Source of the DNA: JAGMES01 sp023128035
GTDB lineage: Bacteria > Bacillota > Halanaerobiia > DY22613
NCBI GenBank assembly: GCA_030627905.1
Contig: DAOVRZ010000043.1
Location: 1 to 41,209, forward strand
Length of the DNA: 41,209 bases
Reading direction: 5' to 3'
The translations under genes were made by a program, and so were the position numbers. The notes below the pieces were generated by a model, which was not told the DNA's origin, made no database searches, and worked only from the letters and a program-made list of their open reading frames with translations. Position 1 is the stretch's first letter. Every line of letters begins with the position of its first letter. This document shows, piece by piece, positions 40,999-41,209 of the stretch.

Positions 40999-41209
40999 TT
41001 AATACGTTGCAAGTCTTTGTGCATAGTTCATTTTACGGACGCGTTCAGGATTATAATAATCTTGACCGCGTTCTCTTGTTCTCTGTATTCTCCTTTTATG
41101 CTTCTTCTTTTGTTTGTCTTTCATATACTTTATATAGTCCTCAATCGAAGCACCAGTTTGATAATTGTAATATAACCAAAAAGCAGAAATAAGCCCTATT
41201 CGAGCAAAG
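40999..41209 (-). CDS. truncated ORF at the window edge, possible intron-encoded protein end
   Basis: The frame enters from beyond the right edge and stops at 40999-41001. About 69 residues are seen, very basic (MKDKQKKKHKRRIQRTRERG, then NPERVRKMNYAQRLATY). It ends only 22 bp before the domain V-like hairpin, the place where a group II intron reverse transcriptase would end. The residues do not match a maturase motif I know, so the call is from context only. Confidence 0.35.
   Translation of the reverse strand, partial: FARIGLISAFWLYYNYQTGASIEDYIKYMKDKQKKKHKRRIQRTRERGQDYYNPERVRKMNYAQRLATY

Noticed and set aside
40984..41192. Plus-strand ORFs at the right edge
   Set aside because: They lack ribosome sites and family features; the minus strand reads as a basic protein end plus a domain V-like hairpin.

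Overview
The window is AT-rich DNA from a strictly anaerobic, probably fermentative, low-GC bacterium, most likely a Bacillota/Firmicutes member of the clostridial or halanaerobial kind. The grounds are strong AGGAGG ribosome sites, 2-oxoacid:ferredoxin oxidoreductase, EtfA with a fused ferredoxin domain, glycyl-radical ribonucleotide reductase and a BadF-type activase. No tRNA, rRNA or CRISPR array was seen. No species call is possible from the sequence alone.

Layout. (1) 1-2600 is a decayed, mobile-element-rich edge: the 5' end of an IS630-like transposase, a radical SAM gene lacking its C-terminal third, a large imperfect palindrome, a GDSL-hydrolase remnant and a frameshifted unknown gene. 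(2) 2612-6529 holds a Cys-rich DUF6144-like gene and an acyl-CoA dehydrogenase/EtfB/EtfA operon. (3) 6884-7475 holds two more gene remnants. (4) 7575-25937 is mainly a metabolic district for glutamate to propionate: two glutamate dehydrogenases, KorDABC (2-oxoglutarate to succinyl-CoA), MutAB with MeaB (succinyl-CoA to methylmalonyl-CoA), epimerase, and the MmdA, MmdD/OadG-like and biotin-carrier subunits of methylmalonyl-CoA decarboxylase. The membrane subunit MmdB is not in the window. A phosphoesterase, parvulin, ferritin-like protein and aldo/keto reductase are interspersed. (5) 26544-29772 is an NrdR-controlled anaerobic ribonucleotide reductase locus. (6) 29850-40895 holds an alpha-galactosidase, a two-gene ThrE exporter, an M24 peptidase, a DUF4097 protein with an ABC-2 exporter, and a VUT transporter/HgdB-like/HgdC-like operon. 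(7) The right edge carries a group II intron domain V-like hairpin and a truncated ORF.

The most striking observation is that anaerobic ribonucleotide reductase is split. The NrdD ORF stops just after its zinc-knuckle CPKC. The glycyl-radical domain (SRVVGF...WNVGKKSEF) is encoded 125 bp downstream as an independent 53-residue ORF with its own perfect ribosome site, followed by a terminator-like hairpin and then nrdG. The gap is filled with hairpin-rich sequence related to a repeat family seen elsewhere in the window. The arrangement implies a two-piece glycyl-radical enzyme, with the last zinc ligand possibly supplied in trans.

Several short genes (53, 52, 29 and 24 codons) and gene remnants were found by reading the DNA directly. 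They are flagged with lower confidence, except the 53-residue glycyl-radical protein, whose family motif is unmistakable.
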